A stretch of DNA of 64,000 nt from Streptomyces glomeratus (GTDB taxonomy: Bacteria > Actinomycetota > Actinomycetes > Streptomycetales > Streptomycetaceae), in contig NZ_JAKEEB010000018.1 in NCBI RefSeq assembly GCF_021462825.1, positions 1 through 64,000 on the forward strand, read 5' to 3'. The notes under the pieces are model-generated. The model saw nothing but the letters and a program-made list of their open reading frames with translations. It was not told where the DNA came from and ran no database searches. Below are positions 50,049-58,389 of this stretch, piece by piece (position 1 is the stretch's first letter; each line of letters starts with the position of its first letter). Position numbers and translations under genes: made by a program.

Positions 50049-50843
50049 TCACGGCAGGATGGAGTCGACGTAACCGCCGTCGGCACGCAGTGCGCCCCCG
50101 GTGGTGGCCGAGGCCTGTTCGGAGCTGAGGTACACGACCATGTGGGCGATCTCCTCCGGCTCGATCAGTCGCTGCAACAGCGACTGCGGCCGGTGCTCGC
50201 GCATGAAGGCGCGCTGGGCCTCGTCCCAGGGCAGTTCCCGGTCGACGAGTGAGTAGACGAATTCCTCGACGCCTCCGGTGTGCGTGGGGCCCGCGATGAC
50301 GCAGTTCACCGTGACACCGGTGCCCGCGGCCTGTTTGGCGAATCCCCGGCTCACCGCGAGCAGCGCCGTCTTGGACACGCCGTAGTGGATCATCTCGGCC
50401 GGGATGACGACGGCCGAGTCACTGGCGATGTACTGGACGCGTCCCCAGCCGCGTTCGCTCATGCCTGGCAGGTACAGACGGGTCAGGCGCACCGCGGCCA
50501 GTACGTTCACCTCGAAGTAGCGTCGCCATTCCTCATCGGTGATCTCCAGGGGGTCCTTGGCGCCGAAGATCCCGAGATTGTTGACGAGGATGTCGACGTG
50601 CGGCAGCGCTTCCGCCGCCTGGCGCGCGCCCTCCTCGGAGGTGACGTCCGCGGCGACCGGCACCACATCGGCTCCGGGCACCTCCTGCATCAGTCGGGCG
50701 ATGCTGTCCGCCACGCGCTCGGCGGAACGGCCGTTGACACCCACCCGGGCCCCGGCGCGGGCCAGTCCGGTGGCGATCGCCGCGCCGATGCCCTGGGTGG
50801 AGCCGGTGACCAGTGCGGTACGGCCCTTCAGATCGATCTGCAT
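50049..50843 (-). CDS. SDR-family oxidoreductase
   Basis: A 264-residue classical SDR: GRTALVTGSTQGIGAAIATG, DILVNNLGIFGAK, catalytic YIASDSAVVIPAEMIHYGVSK (Ser-Tyr-Lys) and the C-terminal TTGGALRADGGYVDSIL. Similar to 3-oxoacyl-ACP reductase/short-chain alcohol dehydrogenases with an extended active-site loop (SLVDRELPWDEAQRAFMREH). Monocistronic; a remnant of a different SDR tail lies upstream at 51080-51139. Substrate unknown. Confidence 0.85.
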   Translation of the reverse strand: MQIDLKGRTALVTGSTQGIGAAIATGLARAGARVGVNGRSAERVADSIARLMQEVPGADVVPVAADVTSEEGARQAAEALPHVDILVNNLGIFGAKDPLEITDEEWRRYFEVNVLAAVRLTRLYLPGMSERGWGRVQYIASDSAVVIPAEMIHYGVSKTALLAVSRGFAKQAAGTGVTVNCVIAGPTHTGGVEEFVYSLVDRELPWDEAQRAFMREHRPQSLLQRLIEPEEIAHMVVYLSSEQASATTGGALRADGGYVDSILP

Positions 50844-51079
50844 CTCGTCACAGCCCTTTCGCGTGCGTGCCCTGGTCTTGAGTACCCGTGCAGTCGTCTC
50901 GGCACGGGACTTCCGCGACCATGGCCCCCGGATGGCCGCTCCGCCGGGGCGGCCTCGAGTCCGCCGGGCCCGCAGAGGAACGAGACAGCGGCGGAGCGGA
51001 TGCGTGGTCAGGTCTGTGCCGGGCGGCGAGTGCGACCTGCTCGGCTTCCAGGGCGTCGCGTCGCGGGGCATGCCACGGG

Positions 51080-51139
51080 TCAGACGGCGGTGCGGCCGCC
51101 GTCCACGGGGAGCACCGCACCGTGCACAAAACCGGCAGG
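51080..51139 (-). pseudogene. SDR C-terminal remnant
   Basis: Minus-strand reading gives AGFVHGAVLPVDGGRTAV then TGA, the last 18-20 residues of an SDR enzyme (TGxxLxVDGG end). Nothing upstream continues it: the sequence changes at about 51140 into a fragment of a maleylpyruvate-isomerase-family gene on the other strand. A decayed junction. Confidence 0.6.
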
Positions 51140-51142
51140 AGG

Positions 51143-51381
51143 ACAGCGTGCCGGTCTGGGAACACTGGAACGCCCTGACCGGGCCGGCCCGTCGTGACGC
51201 CTGGCGGGAGGCGGATGCCCGGCACCTGGCCCTGCCGGACTCAGTCGACGGCTCCCAGCGGGCCGCCCTGCGCATCCCCTACTTCAGCGGACCCCTCAGC
51301 GTCCCGGAGTACGCCAGCTACCGGCTCTCGGAGCAGTCCGTGCACGCCTGGGACGTGGAAGTCGCCGTGGATTCAGCCTGA
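51143..51381 (+). pseudogene. Maleylpyruvate-isomerase-family (TIGR03083-like) gene, middle fragment
   Basis: Reads VPVWEHWNALTGPARRDAWR ... SEQSVHAWDVEVAVDSA and then hits the IS200-like end. The HAWDVEVA segment is the family motif preceding the C-terminal domain. The continuation (ALIPTAEVDLLWERLDLVAT) is found at 61972-62334. Thus an insertion of about 10.6 kb splits the gene. The N-terminal part of the family fold is also missing, so the gene was already damaged on this side. Confidence 0.8.
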
Positions 51382-51616
51382 TCTTGCGAGGAACCCGGGG
51401 CGTTCACGCTTGGGAGGAATCGCATCCTGAGTGGGGCGGCGCGGAGCGCCGCCGCATCGCTTCGGAAATGCTCCCATGACGGGGCTGGGCTCAGTCCGGG
51501 CGTTTCTGGTTCTCGATGTACTCCTTGACCACGGCCAGTGGTGCCCCACCGCAGGAGCCGGCGAAGTAGGAGGGTGACCAGAAGTGCTCGCTCCACAGGT
51601 ACTTGCGGAAGTGGGC
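51382..51616 (-). mobile_element. IS200/IS605 TnpA C-terminal fragment plus right end
   Basis: Minus-strand reading at 51616-51491 gives HFRKYLWSEHFWSPSYFAGS and onward to VVKEYIENQKRPD and stop, the TnpA tail. It is fused upstream, at about 51615, to phage sequence. The right end (51490-51382) holds a hairpin (GCGGCGGCGC / GCGCCGCCGC-like) and ends in GCAAGATCAG, as does the right end near 275. It abuts the split host gene exactly, marking the left border of the island. Confidence 0.75.
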
Positions 51617-52387
51617 GTCTCCTCCGGCATCATGCAGGGCTTCAGCATCGTCACGGAGGCCCCGCAGGAAGACTTCGCCCTGACCGCGCAGGAGGTGGCC
51701 AACAAGATGCGCGACCAGATGACCAAGGCCGTACACTACGCGGCCCAGCTACGCGCCCTGCAGAAGAAGGGGCTGAGCGCCGACCTCGTGGCGCAGATCG
51801 CCGCCGCAGGCGTCGATCAGGGCTGGGCCACGGCGGCAGCTCTCGCCGGGGCGTCGAAGGGCCAGATCGACCAGATCAACGCGCTGCAGAAGACGACCAA
51901 GCGCGCGGCGGACAGCGCCGGCCGGGCAGTCGCGGACTCGATGTACGGGTCCGGGATCCGGGCCGCGCAGGGTCTGGTTCGTGGCTTGCAGAGCCAAGAG
52001 AAGGCCATCGAAAAGCAGATGATGAAGATCGCCAAGAGCATGCAGAAGGCGATCAAGAAAGCGCTCGGTATCAAGAGCCCCAGCCGAGTGTTCGCCGAGA
52101 TCGGCCAGTGGATCCCCCGCCGCCTCGCGGCTGGCGTGGAGGGCAGCGCTCATCACGCGACCCGGGCCGTGAACCGGCTCGCTGGTTCCGTGGCCGGAGC
52201 CGGAGCGTTCGCCGGCACAGGCCTGGCGATGGGCGGTGGCGGGGGTGGCGTGGTGAACCACTACCACCTGGCCATCACGGTCGAGGGCCACGTGCTGACC
52301 GAGCGGAACCTGCGGAACGTCGTCGAGAAGCAGATGCTCCAGCTGGGTATGCGGAATCCGAGGACGTACAGCTCGTACAAGCGCTGA
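51617..52387 (+). pseudogene. Phage tail tape-measure protein, C-terminal fragment
   Basis: About 255 residues of a tape-measure C terminus: helical QKKGLSADLVAQIAAAGVDQ, repeated ATAAALAGASKGQIDQINAL, KKALGIKSPSRVFAEIGQWI (a hallmark of siphophage tape measures) and Gly-rich GLAMGGGGGGVVNHYHL before the end domain. The N-terminal part is absent; the 5' boundary is the IS fragment. No other tail genes remain. Confidence 0.75.
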
Positions 52388-52398
52388 CCTCGTTGGTC

Positions 52399-52433
52399 AG
52401 GAGGCCGGACGTGTGTAATGCAGGTCCGGCCTC
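52399..52433 (+). terminator. Hairpin after tape-measure fragment
   Basis: Perfect 11-bp arms GGAGGCCGGAC / GTCCGGCCTCC, loop of 13 bases, 12 bases after the stop. Confidence 0.65.
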
Positions 52434-52557
52434 CATCGTGCACTATGACGGTCCTACGCTTCTCCTGCCGTCACGGTCCGGCAACAACAACCCGCGCTCC
52501 GGACGCAGCTGCCACTGTGGCCGCACGCAACTGCAGCACTGTCCAAGGGGGGACCCC

Positions 52558-53007
52558 GTGCGCCGCTTCATCCTGCCCATCGCCGCCATCCTGCTGACCA
52601 CCGCCTGCGGGGGCAGCGGGGGGCACTCCGCATCAGCGTCTGCGCACGCCTCGCCTCGGTCGGCCGCGAAGAAGAGCAGCCACGTAGCGGCTGCGCCCAC
52701 CAAGAGCGCATCGAACGCGGCGAAGCAGAAGCCGAAGCCTTCCCGTTCGTCGAAGACATGCGAGCCCACGCGGGACGTCATCGTCTGGTACAAGACGCCC
52801 GAGCTGCCCGACAGCGCACAGGTTTTGGGGAATTACTACGTCGCGACTTGTGAGACGACATTCCAGTCGCTCACGCACACGTCACCGACCGGTGCCGGCT
52901 ACTGCACCGAGGCGGCGTGGGCGTCCGATAACCCGGGTTACAACGCCGACGCCACGCCGGCGAAGCGCCTGAAGAAGGTGCAGGTGGCTGTCGGCCCCGC
53001 CTGCTGA
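52558..53007 (+). CDS. Small secreted lipoprotein
   Basis: A 149-residue lipoprotein: MRRFILPIAAILLTTAC gives a lipobox LTTAC with Cys near residue 17, a Ser/Ala/Lys-rich linker to about 65, then a compact domain with four Cys (KTCEPTRDVIVWYKTPELPD, YYVATCETTFQSL, GYCTEAAW, GPAC). GTG 52558 follows AAGGGGGGA. Streptomyces accessory-element type; function unknown. Confidence 0.7.
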   Translation: MRRFILPIAAILLTTACGGSGGHSASASAHASPRSAAKKSSHVAAAPTKSASNAAKQKPKPSRSSKTCEPTRDVIVWYKTPELPDSAQVLGNYYVATCETTFQSLTHTSPTGAGYCTEAAWASDNPGYNADATPAKRLKKVQVAVGPAC

Positions 53008-53076
53008 TGTTCGGCCCCTCCGTCAATGCGGAACGGCTACCTTTGTGCTGTCCCGCCGTTGAGGGTGTTCGGGACT

Positions 53077-53100
53077 GCCGGGCCTCCGATAGGGCCCGGC
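53077..53100 (+). terminator. Hairpin after lipoprotein gene
   Basis: Perfect 8-bp arms GCCGGGCC / GGCCCGGC with loop TCCGATAG, 70 bases after the stop. Confidence 0.55.
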
Positions 53101-53169
53101 TCCTTCCTGCGGCGTCCGGGCGCAGCGTCGAGCCCCGCCCCGAACGGTGCTCTCGCGTATCGTTCGGCG

Positions 53170-53587
53170 ATGCTGCTGTACCACTTCACCGATGCTGAGC
53201 ACTGGGAAGGGATCGTCGCGTCCGGCGAGATCCGCGCCCGATGGCCTCGCGACCCCGACGACATGCCGGAGCTCCCGCGCACCGTGCACCGTGCACCTGA
53301 GCATCAGCCCCGATCCGGCTTCCCTCCCTGAGAAGTTCGGCGCCCTCCCGATACGGATCACCGTCAAGGTCCCTGACGCCGAGGCTCACCGGTGGGTGCC
53401 TTGGGCCTGGCGGCGTCTGCCTCCGGGAGCTGCCGAGACGCTCACGTCCACGCGGTTTGGGGGAGATCCGGGCGCCTGGTACATCATCGAGCGGTCGCTG
53501 CCGGCAGCCGAGTGGGTTGAGGCGGTCGACCTGGTCTCGCGTGTGCCCCTGTGGCCGCCCTCTGCGGCAGAGGCCGTAACCGCATAG
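53170..53587 (+). pseudogene. Hypothetical protein interrupted by a 7-bp tandem duplication
   Basis: From ATG 53170 the frame reads MLLYHFTDAEHWEGIVASGE ... DMPELPRTVH and then shifts. The +1 reading continues as LSISPDPASLPEKFGALPIR ... YIIERSLPAAEWVEAVDLVS to the stop at 53587. The shift sits in ACCGTGC-ACCGTGC (53281-53294); removing one copy restores one protein of about 136 residues. The HFT start and Glu-rich end recall small ADP-ribosyl-transferase-like or DUF952-like proteins, but this is unproven. Confidence 0.7.
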
Positions 53588-53702
53588 GGGACGCGGTTCC
53601 GCGTCTTTGAACTGCTGTTTCGATGGCTGCTGGCACGTCCGTGGCACGGTCGGGCGGCTCGGGGAAAGCTCTCACCCCGCTGTGCGCTCCTATGCTGACG
53701 CA

Positions 53703-55025
53703 ATGGCCACCTCATGGACTCGCATTCATCAGGAACTCGGCGCTCCGCCCGTCCCGGTCACCTACGAGATGATCGAGCAGGCTGCGGCCGAGATCGAGGG
53801 GGAGCGGGATGATCTCGACTGGAAGCGCGATCTTCCGAAGAAGGCCGAGCCGGGCGAGTGGAACGAGTTCGCGAAGGACGTCGCCGCGATGGCCAACGCT
53901 CGCGGCGGCCTGCTTATCTATGGGGTCCGCAACGACCGCACCATCACCGGCATCGACCCGGACGCCGCCAACACAGAGCATCTGTACAAATGGCTGCGGG
54001 CGAACACGCAACCCTTCGTGACCGGCGTCGATGCGTACATACGCTCATCCGCTGACGGCAGCAAGAGCGTCTTGGTAGTCGATGTCCCAGCGAGCGCCAT
54101 GGCGCCACACTTCGTCCTCGGCACGTCGCCCCGCGAGAAGCAGTTGCACGCGTTTGCAGTGCCTTTCCGGTACGCGGACCACACCGGATGGCTCGCCGAG
54201 CACGAGATCGACAGGGCTTACCGGGAGCGCTTCGCGCGGCAGGCCGAAGCCGACCGAGCTCTGGCGCGGCAGCTTGAGCAGACCCGGGAAGTCGTTTTGA
54301 CGGAGGGTGACCCGATGGTCGCGTGGCTCATCGTCGTATCCCGCCCGGCACGGCCTGTCCCCCCGCTAGTGCCTGCACCTACAAGGGATGAAGCCCGGAA
54401 GGTCCTCAGGGCTGCGCTCGGCACGGCGGCCGACATGTTGGGCGACTTTCGAGGCCCAGCCCTCATGCGCGACGCCCTCGCCGGAGCGCCCAAGGTCGGG
54501 TTGCGGCGCTGGGTTGAGGGCAACTTCCTGCAGCCGTTCCAGGGAGCACATCCAAACAGCCGACTCATGCTGGTGGAACTGCACCATGACGGAACGGTCG
54601 TGTACGCCGTCGACGTGTCGCGCTATGTGCTGCAGAAGAACGAGGTCCCCAAGAGTCCGATCCATATGCCGTACGTGCCCGTCGAAACCAGGACCGTGCA
54701 GATCGGCGTATGCGAGGCCGTCGCTCTCGCCCACGAGTCCCGGTTCGCACGTCGCATCGACAGTGGCAGCGACCTGACCGCAGTGATCGTCTGCGATCCC
54801 GCGGCTCATGAGAGGCCGCCCATCCTCCACTACATCGGATTCGCGCCGCTCATTGAGAATCACTCGTTCTTGGAGGTGCCCTCGCACGCGAGAACGCCGA
54901 TGAAGATCCTTCCTGCGGGCTCTGAGCTGCCCGGGGCAGCGAGTCGCGTTGTGCTTCGGGACTGCGCTCAGTCGCTATCCTCCGGGCTGCTGAACCAGTT
55001 CGGCGTGGAATCCAACGTGGTCTGA
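53703..55025 (+). CDS. AlbA_2 (Schlafen-type) putative nucleic-acid/ATP-binding protein
   Basis: A 440-residue protein. The N-terminal AlbA_2 domain (about 25-175) shows DDLDWKRDLPKKAEPGEWNE, FAKDVAAMANARGGLLIYGV and RNDRTITGIDPDAA. The C-terminal region is unlike known domains (GGAAD...RRWVEGNFLQPF region, later HESRFARRIDSGSDLTAV). AlbA_2/Schlafen proteins occur in regulators and phage-defence proteins. The location inside an accessory island fits a defence role, which is inference. Confidence 0.75.
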   Translation: MATSWTRIHQELGAPPVPVTYEMIEQAAAEIEGERDDLDWKRDLPKKAEPGEWNEFAKDVAAMANARGGLLIYGVRNDRTITGIDPDAANTEHLYKWLRANTQPFVTGVDAYIRSSADGSKSVLVVDVPASAMAPHFVLGTSPREKQLHAFAVPFRYADHTGWLAEHEIDRAYRERFARQAEADRALARQLEQTREVVLTEGDPMVAWLIVVSRPARPVPPLVPAPTRDEARKVLRAALGTAADMLGDFRGPALMRDALAGAPKVGLRRWVEGNFLQPFQGAHPNSRLMLVELHHDGTVVYAVDVSRYVLQKNEVPKSPIHMPYVPVETRTVQIGVCEAVALAHESRFARRIDSGSDLTAVIVCDPAAHERPPILHYIGFAPLIENHSFLEVPSHARTPMKILPAGSELPGAASRVVLRDCAQSLSSGLLNQFGVESNVV

Positions 55026-55172
55026 CGGGGGCAGCGGGTGCTGACGCTGGCCGCGAACGCGGACGGCCCGCTGCCGGGTGGGTGCAGCGGGCCGCGCGTG
55101 CGGCGCCCAGGAGGCGCCATGAGGGTCAGAGGAAAGTCTAGGCGCCCGGGCTGGTCATGGGCGCAGAACGAA

Positions 55173-55214
55173 GCCCGCCCCGCCAGAGGTTTCCGGTCCT
55201 CCAACGGGGCGGGC
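55173..55214. terminator. Bidirectional hairpin between AlbA_2 gene and tgmC
   Basis: Arms GCCCGCCCC (55173-55181) and GGGGCGGGC (55206-55214) between convergent stops at 55025 and 55261. Confidence 0.6.
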
Positions 55215-55260
55215 GGTCCCCTCACCGCGGTTTCCGGTCCACGGCAAGGGGAGCTTGCGG

Positions 55261-56364
55261 CTACTCGACGGCAGCGGTGGGCAGTGGACGGCTTGGGGAG
55301 TCCAGCCAGACGCGTTGCCCGGCGGCGGTCGAGGTAACGCCGAAGCGCTCCCGGCCCGGCCGCCCGTGCGCTGCCCAGAGCTCGTGCGCGGCCTCCACCG
55401 CGTCCCACAGCGCCCGCGGCCCGGCCTGCCACACGATCCCGCCCTCGGCCCGCGCCCAGGCTCCGTCAGCGCCCCACAGCTCCACAGCCGCCACCCGCCC
55501 TTCGTCGTTGCGCTCCAGGGCGAACGCCGTACCAGGTGCGGCCAGCGACACGACGAAACGAAACGAGTCGTCCTCGTCGAACGCGACCAGGTCGAGGCTC
55601 GTGGGCCGGTCGCTCGTCGAGTCCGGACTGCCCGGGTGCGGCGCGGTACCGGTGGTGGCGGCGTCGCGGACGGCCATGAAGTACGAGCCCGCCGGAAGGA
55701 ACCGGCCCTCGGCGCGCCCGTCGTAGCTGACGACCAGGCGCACCGTCCCCCAGCCCACCGGACAGACGATCACACCGCCCGGCTTCACCTGCTCCAGCCA
55801 CGAGGCCGGGATCGCGGTGAAGCCGCATGTGGCGATCAGCCGGTCGTACGGTGCCGGGGCCGGGTACCCGTCGCGGCCGTCCCCGGCGACGACCTGCGGG
55901 GTGTATCCGCAGCGCCGCAGCCTGCTCCTCGCCAGCTGCGCGAGCTCCGGGTCCACCTCCATGGTGACGACCTTGTGGCTGCCGAGCCGCTCGCAGAGCA
56001 GGGCCGCGTTGTAGCCGGTCCCGGTGGCCACCTCGAGCACCCGGTGCCCGTCCGCGACGTCGAGAGCCTGCAGCATGGCGAGCATCAGGCCGGGCGCCGT
56101 GGACGACGAGGTGGCCACGCCGTCGGTCATCTGCGTCGCCAGCGCGTCGTCCACGTACACCAGGTCAAGCCAGTCCGGATCAGTGAACAGCACATGCCGG
56201 ACCTCGGCGTCGACCAGGCTCCAGAACTCCGGCACGAACGGGTGCCGGGGAACGGTCTCGAACACCTTGCGCCACGTCGGGTCGTACAGCTGGCCGCTGG
56301 CCAGGAGGTCGTCGGCTAGGGCCGCGCGCAGCTGCTCGGCGCGCTCTTCGGTCTGCGTCGTCAT
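55261..56364 (-). CDS. tgmC: PIMT-like methyltransferase of ATP-grasp RiPP system
   Basis: A 367-residue protein. The N-terminal half is a protein L-isoaspartate O-methyltransferase-type SAM domain: HRVLEVATGTGYNAALLCER (motif I), VVTMEVDPELAQLARSRL, and YDRLIATCGFTAIPASWLEQ. The C-terminal half is family-specific. This is the methyltransferase that accompanies SAV_5884-type graspetide ligases; relatives methylate an Asp, which then closes to an aspartimide. ATGA overlap with tgmB shows co-translation. Confidence 0.88.
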   Translation of the reverse strand: MTTQTEERAEQLRAALADDLLASGQLYDPTWRKVFETVPRHPFVPEFWSLVDAEVRHVLFTDPDWLDLVYVDDALATQMTDGVATSSSTAPGLMLAMLQALDVADGHRVLEVATGTGYNAALLCERLGSHKVVTMEVDPELAQLARSRLRRCGYTPQVVAGDGRDGYPAPAPYDRLIATCGFTAIPASWLEQVKPGGVIVCPVGWGTVRLVVSYDGRAEGRFLPAGSYFMAVRDAATTGTAPHPGSPDSTSDRPTSLDLVAFDEDDSFRFVVSLAAPGTAFALERNDEGRVAAVELWGADGAWARAEGGIVWQAGPRALWDAVEAAHELWAAHGRPGRERFGVTSTAAGQRVWLDSPSRPLPTAAVE

Positions 56365-57338
56365 GGTCGTTCTCCGGCGAGTAGGTCAGCGATGTGCGCG
56401 GCGATCGGCAGGCCCGTCTTGTTCTGGATCCAGGACCACTCTCCGGAGGGGTTGCACTCGAACATCACCCAGTCGCCGGCCGGGGTGACGGCGAAGTCGA
56501 ACGCGCCGAAGTTGAGCCGGAAGTGTTCCATCCAGCCCAGCACGCCCGCCCGTACGTCGTCGGGCACATCGCAGATGTCGTAGCTGAGGGCGGCGTAGTC
56601 GCTGCGCCAGTCCACCCGGGCGGCGTCGCTGCCGGCGTGGATCTCGGCGGCGAACAGGTCCGTTCCCACGGCAGTGAGGCGCACCTCGTGGGCCTTGGGG
56701 ATCCATTCCTGGAACAGGTGGGCCGTCAGGGTCACGGAGTCGTCGATGGTGTCGGGGTCGACCAAGTGGGTCGGCACCCCGGTGCGGCGGCCATCGGGGT
56801 ACTCCAGCGGGCCGCCCATGAGCGGCTTGCAGATCACCCGGCCGCCCACGTCCTGGCAGAACTTCCGGGCCGCGGCCGGGTCGGTGGTGATGAGCGAGCG
56901 AGGCGTGCGGAGCCCATGCGCGGCCGCCACGGGGAGCTGGCCCGGCTTGTGGGAGGCGATGCCGTCCACGTCCGGCCGGTTGGCCCACGCCACCGGCAGC
57001 GCGTACAGGGTGCCCAGCAGCCCAGCGAGAGCCTGCTCCTTGGCCCACGCGCGGTGGGGCTCCTGCAGCTCCTCGGAGACGGCGGGAAGGCGGGGCCGCC
57101 TGTAGTAGACGGCCCTCACCTCCTCCAGCCGCACGGAGCGCAACTCGTCAGCCAGGACCCCCGCCCAAGGTGCCGCGGCGTGTTCGACGGAGAGCGAGAT
57201 GGAGAGGGGGAAGTCCCCCATGTCGAACCTCATCACGGACACGTGCCGGGCCGAGAGTTCGTCGACCACGAGGTCCGCTGCGGGGTCCAGTTCCTTGGTG
57301 ACGACCAGCACCGGGCCGCCGGACAGGTGCTGTGTCAC
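56361..57338 (-). CDS. tgmB: ATP-grasp ribosomal peptide maturase (graspetide ligase)
   Basis: A 325-residue ATP-grasp protein of the SAV_5884/microviridin type. The N-terminal pre-ATP domain has GGPVLVVTKELDPAADLVVD; the central VYYRRPRLP and PLMGGPLEYPDG bind ATP; the C-terminal FNFGAFDF-like segment (FRLNFGAFDFAVTPAGDWVM) and FECNPSGEWSWIQNKTGLPI hold Mg ligands. It forms ester/amide crosslinks between Ser/Thr/Lys and Asp/Glu side chains of the precursor. GTG 57338 overlaps the tgmA stop by 4 bases. Confidence 0.9.
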   Translation of the reverse strand: MTQHLSGGPVLVVTKELDPAADLVVDELSARHVSVMRFDMGDFPLSISLSVEHAAAPWAGVLADELRSVRLEEVRAVYYRRPRLPAVSEELQEPHRAWAKEQALAGLLGTLYALPVAWANRPDVDGIASHKPGQLPVAAAHGLRTPRSLITTDPAAARKFCQDVGGRVICKPLMGGPLEYPDGRRTGVPTHLVDPDTIDDSVTLTAHLFQEWIPKAHEVRLTAVGTDLFAAEIHAGSDAARVDWRSDYAALSYDICDVPDDVRAGVLGWMEHFRLNFGAFDFAVTPAGDWVMFECNPSGEWSWIQNKTGLPIAAHIADLLAGERP

Positions 57339-57559
57339 CGAATGACGTACGGGTCGGCGGTGTCGTCGTTCTGGCTGTCCCAGTTCGTGTTGGTACAGCT
57401 TCCGTTCAGCGATGTGGATCGGCTCCACAGAGAGCCGGAGCCGTCGGTCAGCACGTTGACCTGGCGGGCGCGGTCGTACGCGAACGAGCCAGCCTTCAGG
57501 GTCACGGTGTAGGGGGTGCGCTCGGCGCGGACGCCGAACGGGAGGGCTGCTGTACGCAT
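57335..57559 (-). CDS. tgmA: ATP-grasp-modified RiPP precursor peptide
   Basis: A 74-residue precursor. The leader MRTAALPFGVRAERTPY carries the LPFGVR element typical of this family, followed by GSFAYDRARQVNVLTDGSG. The C-terminal core (about 41-74) is rich in Ser/Thr donors and Asp acceptors: SRSTSLNGS, CTNTNWDSQNDDTADP, then YVIR. The single Cys and the NDD segment are notable. ATG 57559 has GGAG upstream. Ring topology cannot be read from sequence. Confidence 0.88.
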   Translation of the reverse strand: MRTAALPFGVRAERTPYTVTLKAGSFAYDRARQVNVLTDGSGSLWSRSTSLNGSCTNTNWDSQNDDTADPYVIR

Positions 57560-57666
57560 GATCGTCTCCTTGGAGTGATGATGTGCGGAGTGTTCTCCTG
57601 CGTGCCCGGAGCGGGTCGCAGGGGCCGCCCGTCCCCCGGTGCATGGGGTACGGGACGGGCGGAGCT

Positions 57667-57882
57667 TTATGAGGGCTTGATGGCCGCCTGGTAGGTGCCC
57701 CACAGCTCCTCGGCGGTCGGGCACAGGGCGCTGTCGACGGCGCAGACGGCGCAGCCGCGGCAGTGGTCTATGTACGTCCGATAGGCGCGCTGAACACGGG
57801 CTTCCCGGCTGTTGCTGGCGATGCGCTGCAGGCGGCCGCGGCCGCTGCCCGCGGGCACGTACGCCCAACCTGCGCGACTCAC
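57667..57882 (-). CDS. Small Cys-motif protein 3
   Basis: A 71-residue basic protein from GTG 57882: QRAYRTYIDHCRGCAVCAVD then ALCPTAEELWGTYQAAI. The HCxxCxxC-x6-C pattern suggests zinc or Fe binding. GTGA overlap with the preceding small gene. Very similar in layout to the protein at 58076-58300, so the two are probably paralogues. Confidence 0.6.
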   Translation of the reverse strand: MSRAGWAYVPAGSGRGRLQRIASNSREARVQRAYRTYIDHCRGCAVCAVDSALCPTAEELWGTYQAAIKPS

Positions 57883-58079
57883 GGCCGCCGCCTTGGGTGG
57901 TCGTCTTTGTGTTCGCGGATCTCGACGTTGCAGTCCGAGACCCTCGAGTAGTCCCTGGCCTCCGCAGCCTCTGCGCGTTGCTTGGCCAGAGCCGTGCACA
58001 CGCGGCAGTGCGGCGCGGGAGCGGGCCATTCTAGGGGCAACGGCAGGTCGACGGGCGCGCTCATCGTCGTGTCGATCAT
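57879..58079 (-). CDS. Small Cys-motif protein 2
   Basis: A 66-residue protein from ATG 58079 that overlaps its neighbours by 4 bases on both sides. It contains PAPHCRVCTALAKQRAEAAE, a CxxC followed by a charged helix, and a basic tail. Function unknown; likely partner of the two flanking small proteins. Confidence 0.55.
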   Translation of the reverse strand: MIDTTMSAPVDLPLPLEWPAPAPHCRVCTALAKQRAEAAEARDYSRVSDCNVEIREHKDDHPRRRP

Positions 58080-58300
58080 GACCAGCGCACCGCCTTCCAT
58101 GCCTGCTGCAGCTGCCTGCCCGGTCCGCAGGGGGCGATGTTGTGCGCGCAGGCGGGGCAGTGGCCGTAGTGCTGGATGAGCGCCTTGTAGGCCGCGTAGG
58201 AGGGCTTCGCGGTGAAGGCCTTGGCGGCCCGGGCGAGCGCGTCACGCTCCCTCTGTGGGCGTTGTTCTGCCGCAGTGGTCGGGTCGGCTGTGGCGTGCAT
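58076..58300 (-). CDS. Small Cys-motif protein 1
   Basis: A 74-residue protein: a helical start (AEQRPQRERDALARAAKAFT) and then SYAAYKALIQHYGHCPACAH, NIAPCGPGRQLQQAWKAVR. The HxxCxxC...C arrangement matches the third gene of this trio. First gene of a three-gene overlapping operon, divergent from the DUF6879/regulator set. Confidence 0.6.
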   Translation of the reverse strand: MHATADPTTAAEQRPQRERDALARAAKAFTAKPSYAAYKALIQHYGHCPACAHNIAPCGPGRQLQQAWKAVRWS

Positions 58301-58389
58301 GGCGTCGACGCTCCTTCACAGCGTTGGCCACGCCCCGGGAGGCTCCACCGCCTCATCGGGGTTTTGTCGTGGCTGCCGACGCTAGAAGC

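Noticed and set aside
51538..53007. One 489-codon plus-strand gene covering tape measure and lipoprotein
   Set aside because: Only the last 149 codons from GTG 52558 look like a protein; the earlier part is an off-frame reading of the tape-measure fragment.
55261..56364. Protein repair L-isoaspartate methyltransferase
   Set aside because: The extended C-terminal half and coupling to an ATP-grasp ligase and precursor peptide mark it as a RiPP tailoring enzyme.
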